DNA of 64,000 nt from Diorhabda sublineata (GCF_026230105.1 NC_079482.1:13020001-13084000), one strand, 5' to 3'; positions 36,965 to 48,859 are shown, numbered from the stretch's first letter. Notes: a model not told the origin generated them from the letters alone. Translations and numbers: made by a program.

Positions 36965-39900
36965 CCATTCCCAATAAGCAGTAAGCAAATATTTGTCACT
37001 AAACTTTTAATAACTCCACTGGGAATCTTTACACTCAAAACCTTAATGTTTCCGTCGCCACTGAGATGTAATTGCACTGTTCTTCCCATTGGTCAGCTGA
37101 GAGGTGGAGTATTGTCATTTTTTATCACTACCATAGCTCCTACTTCCATTTTCGCAAGAGAGATGAACCTCCATTTTGTTCTGGCTTTTAGCACAGACGG
37201 ACAGATATATTGCTTTCCAGCGATTCCAAAAATGTTGGATTATCTGTTGAATTCGTGGATAATGACACAGTCTTCTTGGTCGTATTTGAGTCATGTGTTG
37301 AGGTATGTGGTTCAGAAAGTCTCCAATTAGGAAATAGCTTTGTCTGAGGGAGGATAAATCATTTAGACGATCGGATATGGGAGTAAGAGGTCTAGAATTT
37401 AGGATGGCTCCGATTTGCACAAATATACTATTTAAATCTTTAACTGTAAGATGCGCGTTGCCAAAGATTCTTTTCATCTCATATTTTGGAATCTTGACAG
37501 CTGCCTCCCAACTACCTTCAAAATGATGAGAGTTGGCGGGTATGAATAATGTCTACCTAAAATATTTGGTACTCATACTTCCACACAGTTCGAAGTGTAC
37601 TGTTCGAGCTGCTAAGCAAATAAGTATACATAAATTTCATATTTTACTATTTTCCTATTACGAGTTATTCCGTCCTTTATATAGAACGGTCCGGCAAATT
37701 CTACTTCTGTATTAAGAAATGATCTAACTGCTTGATGCCGCTCTATGGGTCTGGCATCTGGCCTTAAACACGCAATTGCGAAGGATATGTTTGATGGTAC
37801 TCCTTTTTTTGAAAGACGAAATGAGTGTCTGACGAAAGGGGAGTGTAGAATGAGGACCAGTATGGAAATTTTCAATATGCACGTGAACGACAATGAGACG
37901 AGTTAAGGGATGCTTTTTTGAAATAATAATAGGATCTTTTATCTATACCGACCTGCGCCTTTGATAACTGACCGCCCACTCTAATTATTCCCCTCTCATC
38001 TCTGAACAGGTTTAGTAACTTTGCTATTCCTAGAAGTTTGTTTAACGTCTTTAAGCCAATATAGTTCTTCCGGGAATACTTTGAGCTACTCTAATTAGAA
38101 TCATGCATGGAGTGATTTAATTCGTCAACCAAAAGACTTGCAGACATCGTATTATTTTTACAATTGCTTATAAATCTGAACAAATAAGCTACTACGCGTT
38201 GCAATTTCAATAGTAGGGAAAATTTTATAATGAACAATTTCTGTATGTGATAAAGTGAAACTTTTGCTACGGATATTAGTTCCTCTCATTTAACGATACC
38301 TTTTGGATATGAATCAGCAGTTTGACTTCGCCAAATTGGACCTGACCACCATAATGCCGAGGTTATTAACTTTTGGGGAGTAATACCGCTAGAACTTATA
38401 TCAGCGGGATTGTCCTCTGGCCTGGTGTGACGACACGGATGATTTGAAGTCAATTGTTGATATTTTTGCAACGTGGTTACATACAAAGGTTTTCCAGTTA
38501 TTGGAGAGTCACACTAGTGATAAATATCAGAAATATTTATTTTGAGTGAGTAAAAGTGCTCCCGACTTCGCATAAATAAGTGAGATATGTCCTTGAAAAT
38601 TACATGATCTAACATATACGTAAGCACCGTAAGCAACTTACTAGCATTACTGAATCCATGAAGCTGAACGTGCTGCACATCAAACTCACTGGGTGGTAAT
38701 GAATAAGGTATTTCTGCCACGTGATATAGGTTAACGTTGATTCTTCAAATACTGTTGTAGCAGAATTTTGCCCTAATGACTATTGGCTCAACTATTCAGA
38801 GTGAATCAAAAATTACTTGTATAGTGTCTGAATTTGTACTCCATAACAAACTCAATGTTTTTATACATGACCCATTTGAAATAATATACTGAGATGTGTT
38901 TTTAAAATTTTGTTCCGAGACAATTAGTTTCTTGTGACAATTCGAATTCCACTTCCGCATGACAAATTTGCCTCCTTTGAGAATTTCACTGATTTTTTTT
39001 TTAATTTTGAGTTCCATTTTAAATATTTCTACTTGCTTCAGGATATGTAAGAGTTTTCATGAGCTAATTGAATTGATGCAAGCATCGAATTGCTAAAAAT
39101 GAAGCTGAAAAAACTCCGTATGTAACGGTATTAGGACAATAGTGAGCTAAAGGTTCTTCCGAGTCATCAAGCTATAATATCCTTTGCAAATCGCATCAAT
39201 CTTATTACAAATTATTATAAAATTGTTTTTTCTAGAACGTGGCAAAATTGAAAATAAGTCATCTTGAAGGATTGGCGTTTAATGAAACATAACTCGCGGT
39301 CTTCGCAGAGGTGTCAAAAAATATCAACAACTTAGTGATTCTAGTTGACTCTTTCAGAACGTAATGGTGCGGAAGATAAAATTAACCGGTTTAATTTGTT
39401 ATTGACCTCTGTCATGTGACTTAAATACCGATGTTCGTGATGTTTACAAATATATTTCAACACATTCCTTCTTCCATTAAAGATTGACGTTCAACGTGGC
39501 ATTTCTCTATAGTCCAAAATCTTTACATTTGGTCATAAAATGCGCTTTGTGATTCGAGCTGGTAACTCCCGTTATTTGAAGCTGGCTTTTCGTCTGTAAT
39601 TTTTTCAATTATCAGAAATGAAGGGAAGATATATGCCTGTGACTGTTATATTAATTTGCGCCCGTTCGAGCCTAGCTTAGTATACAGCATACATACTACT
39701 ACTGATGAAGTTAGATTGTGAACCCGAGTCCAATAAAGTTAAGTATGAAATTTGCTCACCCTTATTGTTTGAAATGTTGAATAATGCGGTGAATAAAAGA
39801 AATTGTGAATTTTGATTACCAAACAGATTCTTTTTACTTTAGATTTACACATCCTCTTGATCTACATTCATTAGTTTGATGTCCCGATCGTAGAAAATTT

Positions 39901-40578
39901 GTACAAAGTTTCAATTTTTTAATTTCAGTTAAACGCGATGAAATAGGAAGCTTCAATAATTTATGACAGGAAAACACGTACGACCCTTTTCAAAATGCAT
40001 ATCACGTATTATAATACGAATTTGTTAGAGCAAATGATCGCGTATAACCCCTTTTTTGTATGATTTCGTTTTGAATTTCTTTAACATTATGAGAGTGATA
40101 CGTTCCTAATGAATGAATTAATTTCGGTTGTTTTCTAACTTCGTTTAGTATTTTTCCCAATGTCGTTTCGTGATCGTATCAAGTTTCGTGGATATTTGAG
40201 AAAGGTTGGATTTTCCATGCAAAGCTTCTTTCAAATAAAATTTTTGTCCACAAGTGCATTAAAAGTATCTATATCGTACATTGTAATGCCACTGGCAGGT
40301 AACGTCGGTGTATCTGGTTGTCTGAACTTTGAGTTGATATGACTTCCGTATCTCGCGAAATACAGCTGAAATATGAATTCTCAAATTCACAACGATAATT
40401 CTAATGCGCGATAGCTTCACTCATCAATTCTATCTCGAATTACTGCCAACTTACCTTATTTAGTCGAGCTTCTATTTCAACAATTGATTTTGTTGTAGCA
40501 AATTCATCAAGAAATGTCAAAGATCTAGTTATTTGACCTTTGTCCCCGTTTGACTATGAGATCATTGAGTTCGGTCAT
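36965..40578 (-). pseudogene. BEL/Pao gag-pol polyprotein, decayed
   Basis: The frame starts MTELNDLIVKRGQ (gag N-terminus). Near 40000-39890 is LCTNFLRSGHQTNECRSRGC, a CCHC zinc knuckle. Near 39740-39714 is LLDSGSQSNFIS, the aspartic protease active site. The RT begins YLPHHYVLKESTRITKLL and FFDTSAKTASYVSLN (about 39380-39280), continues with TVTYGVFSASFLAIRCLHQ (palm) and GGKFVMRKWNSNCHKKL (thumb, 38990-38920), then FDVQHVQLHGFSNAS (RNase H start). After NPADISSSGITPQKL and LWWSGPIWRS comes the integrase: VEFAGPFYIKDGITRNRK (37760), ILNSRPLTPISDRLND and FWNRWKAIYL. It ends with KNDNTPPLS and MGRTVQLHLSGDGNIKVL. The YVDD region of the RT is missing, and stops and frameshifts separate the parts. 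Confidence 0.85.
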
Positions 40579-40824
40579 TATAAAAAAATTATTGGAAATA
40601 AATATAAACTGAAAATATGCGTCAAAAAAAGAGAAAAAAATACTTTATACCTATATCTGTATTAACTTCAACAAAAAGCGAAATGGTAATAATGGAGTGG
40701 AGACTTCTGGATTAATTCTGAGATTGCGAATACCTCTGATTTTGCTTTACGATGATTTCTGTTGTGTTATTGGCTCACAGTGACCCTAAAGCCTAAAGTA
40801 TGGTTGAGATATGATGAGGTTAGA

Positions 40825-40972
40825 AGACAGTATTTACCTATATACATATATTTGTTGCTTTGATTAATATTATCATTTATTGATTTATTTCTGAGAAAAA
40901 CTGAACAACTGTGTTAACTTCACCTTTTATTTTACTTATGTACATTTCTAGACTTCTCCTTTACAACTACTA
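40825..40972 (-). repeat. 5' LTR (readable part) of the BEL/Pao element
   Basis: Direct repeat of 36801-36942. It lies upstream of gag when read on the - strand, with about 250 bases between it and the gag start, which would contain the rest of the LTR, the primer-binding site and the leader. Confidence 0.72.
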
Positions 40973-41399
40973 CTTTTTTAATCAGATTAATATCAAAAAA
41001 TGACCTAAAAAAATACAAAAAGATTCCATAGGCGGGTTTACAGCGGAGGCTGCTCAGAAGGGTGGAGATAGGGTGGTTATTCGTTCATTGGTAAGAAATG
41101 ATCCGATTCCGTGGTCTCAATCTGCCTATTCCAAGCAAAGAATCACCCTTTTTTCTGGTTGATTCCAAAGCCTAAGGGTGCCTACTTTTTGGAATTTTAC
41201 CGGGGAAATGTAAAGCTGAAACAAAAAATATGAAATGACCAAAATAGAAAATAAAAATAATATGCTTATAATCAAGAACACTGTTGACACTAACACACTC
41301 TCTGCGGGTTAGGTTAGGTACTGCTGGTCTTGAGCTAACCTCAGCTCAATTGCGGAACGTATATTCGGTAAAGAAGAGGGAGATTTAGAGAACAAATAA
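40973..41399. other. intergenic DNA, nothing recognised
   Basis: A 400-base stretch between the Pao LTR and the Penelope-like fragment, with no recognised gene or repeat. Confidence 0.4.
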
Positions 41400-41680
41400 C
41401 ACTTAAAATGGAAGCCCCCATAGAACAACCATCAATTTGTTCGTATATTTCATTATCATATTTGGAATATGTTGTTGTAAGTGTGAGTTCTATAGCTTTT
41501 ATAAATTCGTTTTGAGGTATTTCTGTATATTCTTCAATTTTGACCTATTTTTTCATCAATATATTTTCACAATGATAATAGGAATATTTGTATATAAAGA
41601 AACTACATCTAAGAAAATAAATACATATTCGTTAGGAATTTTAATACTTTTAATTTTTTCAGTGTCAATATCATATTTTG
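41400..41680 (-). pseudogene. Penelope-like element reverse transcriptase fragment
   Basis: On the - strand it reads KIKSIKIPNEYVFIFLDVVS, then LYTNIPIIIVKIY. The DVVSLYTNIP block is the RT motif with the first catalytic Asp in Penelope-like elements. About 45 codons on, in another frame, is YEQIDGCSMGASI, the motif that in these elements reads QxxGxxMGxPLSP. The + strand frame at 41437-41703 is a shadow. The YADD motif and the GIY-YIG endonuclease are absent. Upstream of it (higher coordinates) lies a terminal-repeat copy in opposite orientation. Confidence 0.66.
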
Positions 41681-41780
41681 AAAAAGACTTAAACAAAAGT
41701 TGAAACGTCTTCCTTTTAAAGATTATCAAAAAAAAACAGAATTTTAAATCAGAAAAGACCTAAAATCAAGAACATTTAGA
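41681..41780 (+). repeat. Penelope-like terminal repeat fragment, copy 2
   Basis: Matches 4738-4866 read on the - strand. It carries GACTTAAACAAAAGTTGAAACGTC and, after an AT-rich spacer, AAAAGACCTAAAATCAAG with CATTTAG. Its orientation is opposite to that of the RT fragment next to it, as seen in Penelope-like elements with inverted terminal pieces. Confidence 0.55.

Positions 41781-41783
<3 letters not shown>

Positions 41784-41856
<73 letters not shown>
41784..41856. repeat. (TA)n microsatellite
   Basis: About 73 bases of uninterrupted AT/TA repeat. It lies directly after the Penelope-like repeat and 350 bases before the allatostatin start codon. Confidence 0.98.
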
Positions 41857-41859
<3 letters not shown>

Positions 41860-42206
41860 GATTTCTGCTATTCACCTCTGATATAATTTCGAAAATGTAT
41901 TCCGCTGTTCTTTTGTGATATGATATGATTTTTTCCATTGGCTGCTCTCTATCAATAAGATAGTAAATAACAAGGACCTTTTTTCCTTCTTGGATCGATT
42001 TTAGGATCTTTAACGCATATACATGTCTTTGCGGTTTACAAGATTTATCTCTAGCTCAATTTGATTTGAAATTATGATAGATGGATCAAATCTACAATTC
42101 TACAAATCCTTAGGGTTTATTTTATTTCCTAACTTGCTATCAAAACTATTGGCACACATTTTACAAAAATCATAATTTATATGTTGTTGCAGCTATCAAC
42201 AGAAAA
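41857..42206 (+). promoter_or_regulatory. upstream region / 5' leader of the allatostatin-C-like gene
   Basis: This is the space between the microsatellite and the start codon. It ends with TATATGTTGTTGCAG (AG at 42191-42192), a possible splice acceptor, followed by 14 bases of leader and AAAAATGC around the ATG. If this acceptor is used, the gene has a non-coding first exon further upstream. No clear TATA box or initiator could be singled out. Confidence 0.35.
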
Positions 42207-42320
42207 ATGCAAGCAGCTTACCACTTCATTTTTAGATGTCTTCTTATCATTTTAACAGCATCACTAATAGTCACCAGTGCTAGACATCTTGGGGATGATA
42301 ATTTAGAAGAAAATAATCAG
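42207..42320 (+). CDS. AstC-like: allatostatin-C-like neuropeptide precursor, exon 1 (signal peptide)
   Basis: This 38-codon exon supplies the secretory signal of a neuropeptide precursor. It starts MQAAYHFIFRC, followed by the hydrophobic core LLIILTASLIVTSA; cleavage is expected after Ala-25, leaving RHLGDDNLEENNQ as the start of the propeptide. The ATG has the context AAAAATGC, and there is no in-frame ATG shortly upstream. The exon ends CAG followed by GTAAGA, a consensus donor in phase 0. It is too short to show as a long open frame. The matching exon 2 begins 7.76 kb away after TTTTCATTACAG, also in phase 0. The joined reading frame is 100 codons, the usual size for insect allatostatin-C precursors. 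The link to exon 2 is inferred from phase, strand, splice sites and precursor logic, not from a transcript. Confidence 0.82.
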
Positions 42321-44295
42321 GTAAGACTGAAATTTGAAATGAAATATAGGTATACAATGTGAAACGTACCATCCTCAATATTTTGACCCTTATCGGTTCG
42401 ATTCTTCAAAAAAATTACGTAACATAACTGAATCAAACATCAAATTCACTCTCACAAATATGGGTTGAAAATCAAACATATTAACCACAATACACGAGGT
42501 CAATATTATGGAAACTATCAGGATCTCTTATCATATAGGCAAGTGATTCAACGTGTTCCTTTTTTTACTCTCCATCAAGGTATCGTCTTGGATTACCTAA
42601 TTATTGTTTTATATTAATGTGACTGTGAAGGACCATAAATGTCCCTTGACTCCCAGAATTCATGGTATTTATTGCATACGATAAAATATAGTACTTGAGC
42701 CAGACCATACACTGATCTGTGAATAATATAGTCAAGTGATTCCAAGTGTCCCTTGTACACTTGAGTTTCATTAACGTGTCAAATTGTTACTTCTATTTTA
42801 TATTGATGTCATTTTTAACGACCATAAATATGCATTTTTTAATTAATAATAGATTTTGTGTACGATGAGATTTAGTATTTAAAGCAGCTTGTATACGGAT
42901 ACTAGATTCTTGAAAGTTTGAAATTCGTGGAGTACTCTAGTGGAATTATATTATTAATAGTTTGTAATAAAATATAAACCATTTTTCAAGCAGCTAATGG
43001 TAAGGAATTATGTAAAGATCTAGAATTGTAATTGTATTGTAATTAATTTAGCAAGGAACACGTTATTTTTATATTTACTGATATAAATAAATTGAACAGA
43101 CCGCATATTTTCCATCCTTCTTCAATTAATTTACACTATACTTAATACACACATACCTAATTTAATATTTTGAATGCAGTAATTCATGATCACTGTTTAT
43201 GTTCAGAGTTGACGCGTCGTTTTAAAATCTATATCAAGTTTAATATAGATGGTTCGTCCTTGGAAAGACTCAGAATTTTCGAAATGTTAGAAAGGGGCGT
43301 CTTCGAGACCTACACTACATTCATAATAAAACTAAGTAGAAACGTAAGTTCTTCTATTGTTGAAAATCATTTGTGATTTCAAAAAATATGATCGCCATCG
43401 TTTATTTTATAACATCATGTTATTATCACTGGCGTTATGTGACCTATAAGTTTAGCTGTATCATTCAACATTATGGATAAAAATTATATGAATCTAAAAC
43501 GGGCTAAGGAGAATGACTGAGTTTATTAAAAATAGTTGTTCAGTTTAGAAGTATAGGAGAGAAGTTCCATTTAATGATTTGATGCTTCTTTCAATCTATT
43601 CTTTCTAGCTCCAAATGATGTGGTTCCTGCTAATCTTTTTGAAATAATAATTTTTATTTCAATTACTCTTTCATTGAAGTCACTACGAATACAAAGGAGT
43701 GTGGAATGAAATATCACTTATATTAGTTACTGTGTTATTATATAAACTCCTACCATTAGAACTATTGCAAAAAAAACGAATTAATAATGCTCTTTCCAGA
43801 GAATCGTTTCACTGTTTTTACAACAGAATTACCGCACCGATTTGTAATGTGATGGAATTATTTTGAAATAATTTAAATATAACGTAGGCGCCAATTTGAT
43901 TTAGTTTGTTATTGGGAAAGTCAGCGAATCGCTTCAAATAAAAAAATTGGATATTAATTTATTTGAATTCAGCGTTCTGTATTACTGAACGCATTCAGCT
44001 TCATGGTTAACACATGTTTCCCTGTAAACTCAATGAATATTGTCATTTCCATAAATTCCAAAAGAAGAATTTTTAATTGAAAAATAATAAACCTTGGTTA
44101 GATAATAAGTTATATGTTGAATAAAAATTATAATGATAATATGGAACGACATCCATTGGTTTGCTCGTCAAGTGTTAAAAATACGATTTCCTTCTCTCAT
44201 CTCTTTTTTGAATACATTTTTATAGATATGTTGAAGTTTCATTAGAAGAACATATGTTTAGTTTCTTGATTCTTCAAAAAAGTATCTTAGGCATG

Positions 44296-45567
44296 TTCCC
44301 AACCTCAAAATTTGCACCTTAAAATGGGTTTATACCAACAATATTTTGAATCGCGAATAACCCGAAAAATACGAGGAATTCGAATAAAATACTGGAGCAA
44401 AAAGCACAAAATTCTCTACAGATTGGTCTTCAAGCATTTTTTCCTAACCTCAAAAATTTTACCTTAAAATGGATTCATGTACTCAAAAACATTTTGAATT
44501 GCGGGTAACTCAAAAGCTATGAGGATTTTGACACAAACTGCCGGAACAAAAATGTGGAGCATAACAACATTCTATACAAAAAAGGCTCCAATTTTTTCTT
44601 AACGAATCGCGAATTAGTATTAGAAAAAAGTGCCGGAGCCAAAACTGTATAGCACAAAATTCTCGATAAATTGGTCCACGATGATCAATTATAACCTTTC
44701 TTTCTTGATAATACTACTACTTTCAGTAATAAAATGACTATGCTTGCCTGGAATCTGAAAATGGACCTACATTTAATTCAATAACTAGATTACCGAGCGA
44801 CTTTGAATTTTTTTAAGAATTCACTAATTAGTATGCACTTGCTCATAACTGGATGTTCCTTGTGAAAACTGTACAAGGCCGCATAACATCATTTTACATC
44901 TACTAACTATCCTTACCCCTTTCAGATTCTTTCCCCTAAAATTTCGGCACTGGTTTCAGTCCAAAAAGTTTTATTCATGAGAAAGAGATGAGAAGAAAGT
45001 TTTCGTTCTCTTTCACAAATACAACTTAAAATTTTCGAATAAACTTACTCTTGAATATTTAAAGACATATTCACGGAAAAACGAGATATTTCAAGCTTTA
45101 AAAGTTAGTTCATGTGAAACCAAGAAGTAGTTCGTGTGTGCTATATACATGAAAATATTGATAATAAAACGACCGACAAATCTCTCTTTGGATTTGCTTT
45201 TTTATATGGCCGGAAAATATTCCATTGAAACTTAAAGATTTTCGAAAATTTTGTTAGCTTACCCGAATAGAAAATAGAGATCGTAACCATCATGATGCAT
45301 TTTGATTTTTTGGAAACAAAGTAATTTTCCAAGAGTTACAGCAGTTTCCATATGCGCCTGGAACGTAAATTTGCTTGAATTCGCACTGGCGGGAATTCGT
45401 GAGCGAATGCTCCGTATTTTAGCGTTGAGGGATATTTTCTCAGAAATAGTGGCTCCAACGAAAAAATGACTGAAGACCTTTCTTGTAGAAAATTTTGTGC
45501 TCTACATTTTTTGTTCGAGTAGCTTTTTCCGAATTCCTCTTAGTTTTCGAGTTATTCGTATTTCAAA
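44296..45567. repeat. fold-back element with tandem subunits
   Basis: At least two, perhaps three tandem units of about 145-150 bases start near 44296, 44441 and 44591. Each has AACCTCAAAA, ACCTTAAAATGG, TTTTGAAT-C/T-GCG, a CCGGAG/CTGGAGCAAAA block and a CACAAAATTCTCTA-like block. The reverse complement of 45455-45567 has the same order (AATAACTCGAAAA, GAGGAATTCGG, GAGCACAAAATTTTCTACA, GGTCTTCAGTCATTTTTTC), so the two sides can form a long hairpin of about 100-bp arms around a 900-base middle. No transposase was recognised. This type of structure fits fold-back or satellite-bearing MITEs. Confidence 0.65.
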
Positions 45568-47198
45568 TTTTCAAGTCCCAAAATTTCGAAAATCCGCGCC
45601 CGTAATTTTGTTAAGAGCTGCTAGACTTATTCATTACCCCAAAACCTCCCAGAATGTAGAAAATAGCCCAATTTAATTTCGGATTTAATACTATTTTACC
45701 TTTACTATGAATGGAATTATCAGAATGGATCAGATATTGTATTTGCTAATTTTATGATACAATGAATAGTGTCATCGTCATCGAAACCACATGTATCAAA
45801 AACATGACCGCCGTCTGTGATTGTGTGCCGAAGTAATTGATTTTAACTCGCTCACAACAACTCGACGTTCCGCATTTCACAATTTGACTTATATTTTCAT
45901 TGCATACATACATAATATTCTTAGTTGAAATACTTCTATCATATTTATCTCTCGTTGTCTTTATCCTGTATAGTACGCCCTGTGGGTCATATTCTTTCTC
46001 TGCTATTAGTTCTCCTTCATTCACACAACATAATACTTAAGGATCGATCTCCAACTTATGTTAATGATTTTGAGACTTTCTATGAATCTGTCCATTAAAA
46101 TATTGAATAGTGTAGAGCTAAGGTCAATCTAATCAGCGCACAGCGCCTTGTCTTCTCTATAGCGCTTTACAAATCGGAAAAGATAATATGATTGGAGCCG
46201 ATTAATCAAATTAAAATGCGTTAGAGATTTCAGAAATATCGTTGATACATGTTTGCCATTGAAGCTAACTCTACATTTTTGGTTCCCAAACTTTTTCGTT
46301 TCATAAACTAGTTCCAAAATATTGCTAGATTAAATCTATCTATGTAAACTTGCGTTGTGGCTGATTTCCAACAAAGAATGCTGAAAAAAAAATTGGAATT
46401 GATTGATCGAAAAAGGGGCATCATCCAGCTTTACTTTCTTAAAAACCAGAATGACTCACAGCACAAGAACCAATAAATTCTCTCAAAAGTTGATTAAAAA
46501 AATATATATAAATAAATTATCACACTATTATTTATAATTGCAGTTAAATAATCAAAAATTAAATTTTATAACGTAATGTAACTTCTATAATGGTGATTAC
46601 TTGGATATACTTGATGGATTGACAGCAAATGATTCTGGCTTACATTTGGTAAGGAATTTCCGCGAATCTCTCCGCTCTTCGATATTCAATTTGCTTTTTT
46701 TTCGTAAGTTTGTACCGATACTAAAACTTTTTTTAGCACTGAAGTTAGGGAAATTAGTGTATTGATCACTAAGATAAGCTTTCGACGATTGGGATAAAGT
46801 CTTCTCTACATTTTTTTGCATATATAACTTGTTTTGTAAAATTTTTTTACGGAGTGCATAGAAGTGATTTTATAGAATAAAAATTTAATCAAAAACATCT
46901 TAGGTTTTGCGAACTATATTCTATGTGGGTAGCAGAACTTTTGTAGAAATTAAATCCAGTAGTAAAATAAAAATGATAAAAAATAAAAATGGAAAACTTA
47001 AATGTTCTTAACAAATAGAAATCAATGGCAGTGACAGATTTACGGATTGGCCGCCTGCAGGTTATTTATCTTTTGGTGCTTCTACTGACCTCTGAAATTT
47101 GATACCATAGTTCACAGTTATTCAAATTATATTTTTTTCACAGCAAATAATTCAAATAATTGTTGAAAGACATTAATTTAAGCAAAGTTGTCCTACTT

Positions 47199-47660
47199 TT
47201 AAAGTAAATTACGATATGGTTTAAAACTATTTAACACGTAAATAATAATAAATCTGACATAAGTAAAATTTAACAAAATCATGATTATATTGTTGTATAA
47301 AAAATTTTCATTAGATTTCACTATGCATAAAAGGACTAGAGCATTAAACATTTCTTTATTAAAATCAAAGGTGAATAGGTCTTTACTATTTAAAAAAAAA
47401 GCTTCTCTCACCTGAATAACTACTGATGTACACAGAACAAAACGAAGAAGTAAAAGTTGGTAGCTTTGAAAGTGTACGCGTTCCTGAACTAATTCCGATT
47501 CTAAATCATTGGTGTACAAATCTTCCAAGATACCACCTTTTCTGTTATAACCGATGGTAAAAACTCAATCAATTATATAAGAAATGAAAATTTCTAGCTG
47601 AATATGCTATAGATCTATTTGTTAACTCGAATTTTAGACAATGAGATACGTATTAACTTT
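47199..47660 (-). pseudogene. hAT transposase C-terminal (dimerisation) fragment
   Basis: In shifted - strand frames it reads LEDLYTNDLESELVQERVHF, then SYSGERSFFFK (the SGERSFS block) and MFNALVLLCIVKSNENFLYN (the LNALALLxIE block), in the order of the hAT C-terminal dimerisation domain. The N-terminal and catalytic parts are absent. It belongs to a different hAT group from the 13.2 kb fragment as far as can be judged from the tail. Confidence 0.68.
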
Positions 47661-47689
47661 GAAGTAATCACCAGCAGCCATCCCAGATC

Positions 47690-48300
47690 ATGTTCAAGTG
47701 CTCCTCATTTTTTTTTTGTATTTTTTCATTTCTCTATTCTATCGCCTTTTCTTCAAAATACTTAAAATCCTCTTGTTTGCCTCATCAAAATTCTTTTCAG
47801 TCTATTCAGCCTGTTGGTAAATGTCCCACTGATCAGTGCCATGAAGATCTGCTTGAAAAATGGAACAAGAAATTGAAACTTACAGAGTTGATATGAACTA
47901 TCTCTCTGTCTCATCAAAATTTCAAATGTCGTCTAGGCTTATATATGATCGTTTGTAAGCTTTTTTCAAGTTAACAAAAAGCTCACTTACATTTTTCTTA
48001 TTATAGATAGGCTGGTAGTTTGAAGTGATCTTATTGATAATGAGGGATGCCGTATTAAAACATTACCGAGCCAATCTTCGCCATCCATTATTTTTGTATA
48101 CCAAGACTCATGCATAGTTTTATTTTCATTTTTTGTATTCTCGAATTTAAACTTGCGTGTCTCATATGATGTTAATCCATAATAAGTATTAGCCACCGTC
48201 TTTAAATAAGCTTCCGTTTTATTTTCTTTGTCATCGCTAAATATCTGCCTATTTTTTATGCACCCCGTTGTATCCAGGGTAAAATCAGCTTTACTAAGGT
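47690..48300 (-). pseudogene. pogo/jerky-like transposase N-terminal fragment
   Basis: The - strand reads ANTYYGLTSYETRKFKFENT, then IMDGEDWLGNVLIRHPSLSI and SLQTTSLS, matching the CENP-B-type helix-turn-helix region of pogo/tigger/jerky transposases (usual form YGLTxxxARKLAY...KDWLxGFMKRHP.LS.R.PE.TS). In a shifted frame, NVSELFVNLKKAYK and NFDETER follow, resembling the start of the DDE domain (NxDETG). The rest of the DDE domain is missing or unreadable. Confidence 0.68.
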
Positions 48301-48555
48301 TCTTATTACTCTAGCTTCTAGCTTCTATTTAAGTTTAGTTACATAACTATGCAACGTTTTCTATGGAATTTGGAATTTCTTTGATGTGGCGTTTGTGCTA
48401 TTATTATCAAAGATTACTGATGGCAAACACTTTCTAGGATATCTTTTGGTACATAACCCCTTTTAGATTTTCTAATGTACATCCCTATTTTCTGTAAAAA
48501 TATAGCTGTCATTTAGAGTGTGATAGAAAACCATAATAGTGTTGAGTCCTCAATC

Positions 48556-48859
48556 CAGCGTCGGATTTAGGAGGTGTCTAAGGGAGGCTGAAGCCCCAGG
48601 CCCTACAAATATCGAAATTTTTTCGAATGTATATATAGCCTACAGATTGCTCGTGACGATACCTACAGTGAAGCAGAAAGATAATTCACAGTTTTAAAGA
48701 GAATAAAAATCGAGAAAGAATTTTTGTAAATAAAAATATCATATAGTTTATGAAATAAGATAAATAATTTATATTTAAATTAAAACTAATATTTTCGATT
48801 TATTTATTCATTTAAGTGGGCCCCAACCCCAGACTCAACTACTTCTTAATTCAACGCTG
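48556..48859. mobile_element. hAT-type MITE with 8-bp target-site duplication
   Basis: The 304-base element starts CAGCGTCGGATTTAGG and its right end, reverse-complemented, starts CAGCGTTGAATTAAG. Inner parts share GGGGCCC-type motifs (AGCCCCAGGCCC / GTGGGCCCCAACCCC). It is flanked by CCTCAATC at 48548-48555 and CCTCAACC at 48860-48867, an 8-bp duplication with one mismatch, which is the hAT hallmark. The interior is AT-rich and non-coding. Short ends and no gene make it a non-autonomous MITE. Confidence 0.8.

Larger units (their letters stand above)
36801..40972 (-). mobile_element. BEL/Pao LTR retrotransposon
   Basis: Two direct repeats flank a - strand internal region with gag, protease, RT, RNase H and integrase parts in BEL/Pao order. 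The direct repeats at 36801-36942 and 40825-40972 share blocks such as TGTGTTAACTTCAC, TGTACATTTC and GACTTCTCCTTT and are the readable parts of the two LTRs. The reverse complement of the sequence just inside the 3' LTR has GGGAATGGAGAC, a likely polypurine tract. At about 4.2 kb the copy is shorter than a usual Pao element (5-7 kb), so internal deletions are likely. LTR divergence is large, indicating an old insertion. Confidence 0.82.

Noticed and set aside
36878..37330. 150-codon + strand open frame
   Set aside because: It is the antisense shadow of the BEL/Pao integrase C-terminal part on the - strand, which has clear motifs.
41437..41703. 88-codon + strand open frame with hydrophobic sequence
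   Set aside because: Antisense to the Penelope-like RT fragment, which carries recognisable RT motifs.
45752..46024. 90-codon - strand open frame with several Cys as an antisense secreted peptide
   Set aside because: No signal peptide at its start, no known Cys pattern and no splice support; left unassigned inside the intron.
47199..47528. 109-codon - strand open frame as a host gene
   Set aside because: Its blocks match the hAT C-terminal dimerisation region (MFNALVLLCI; upstream SYSGERSFFFK), so it is a transposon remnant.
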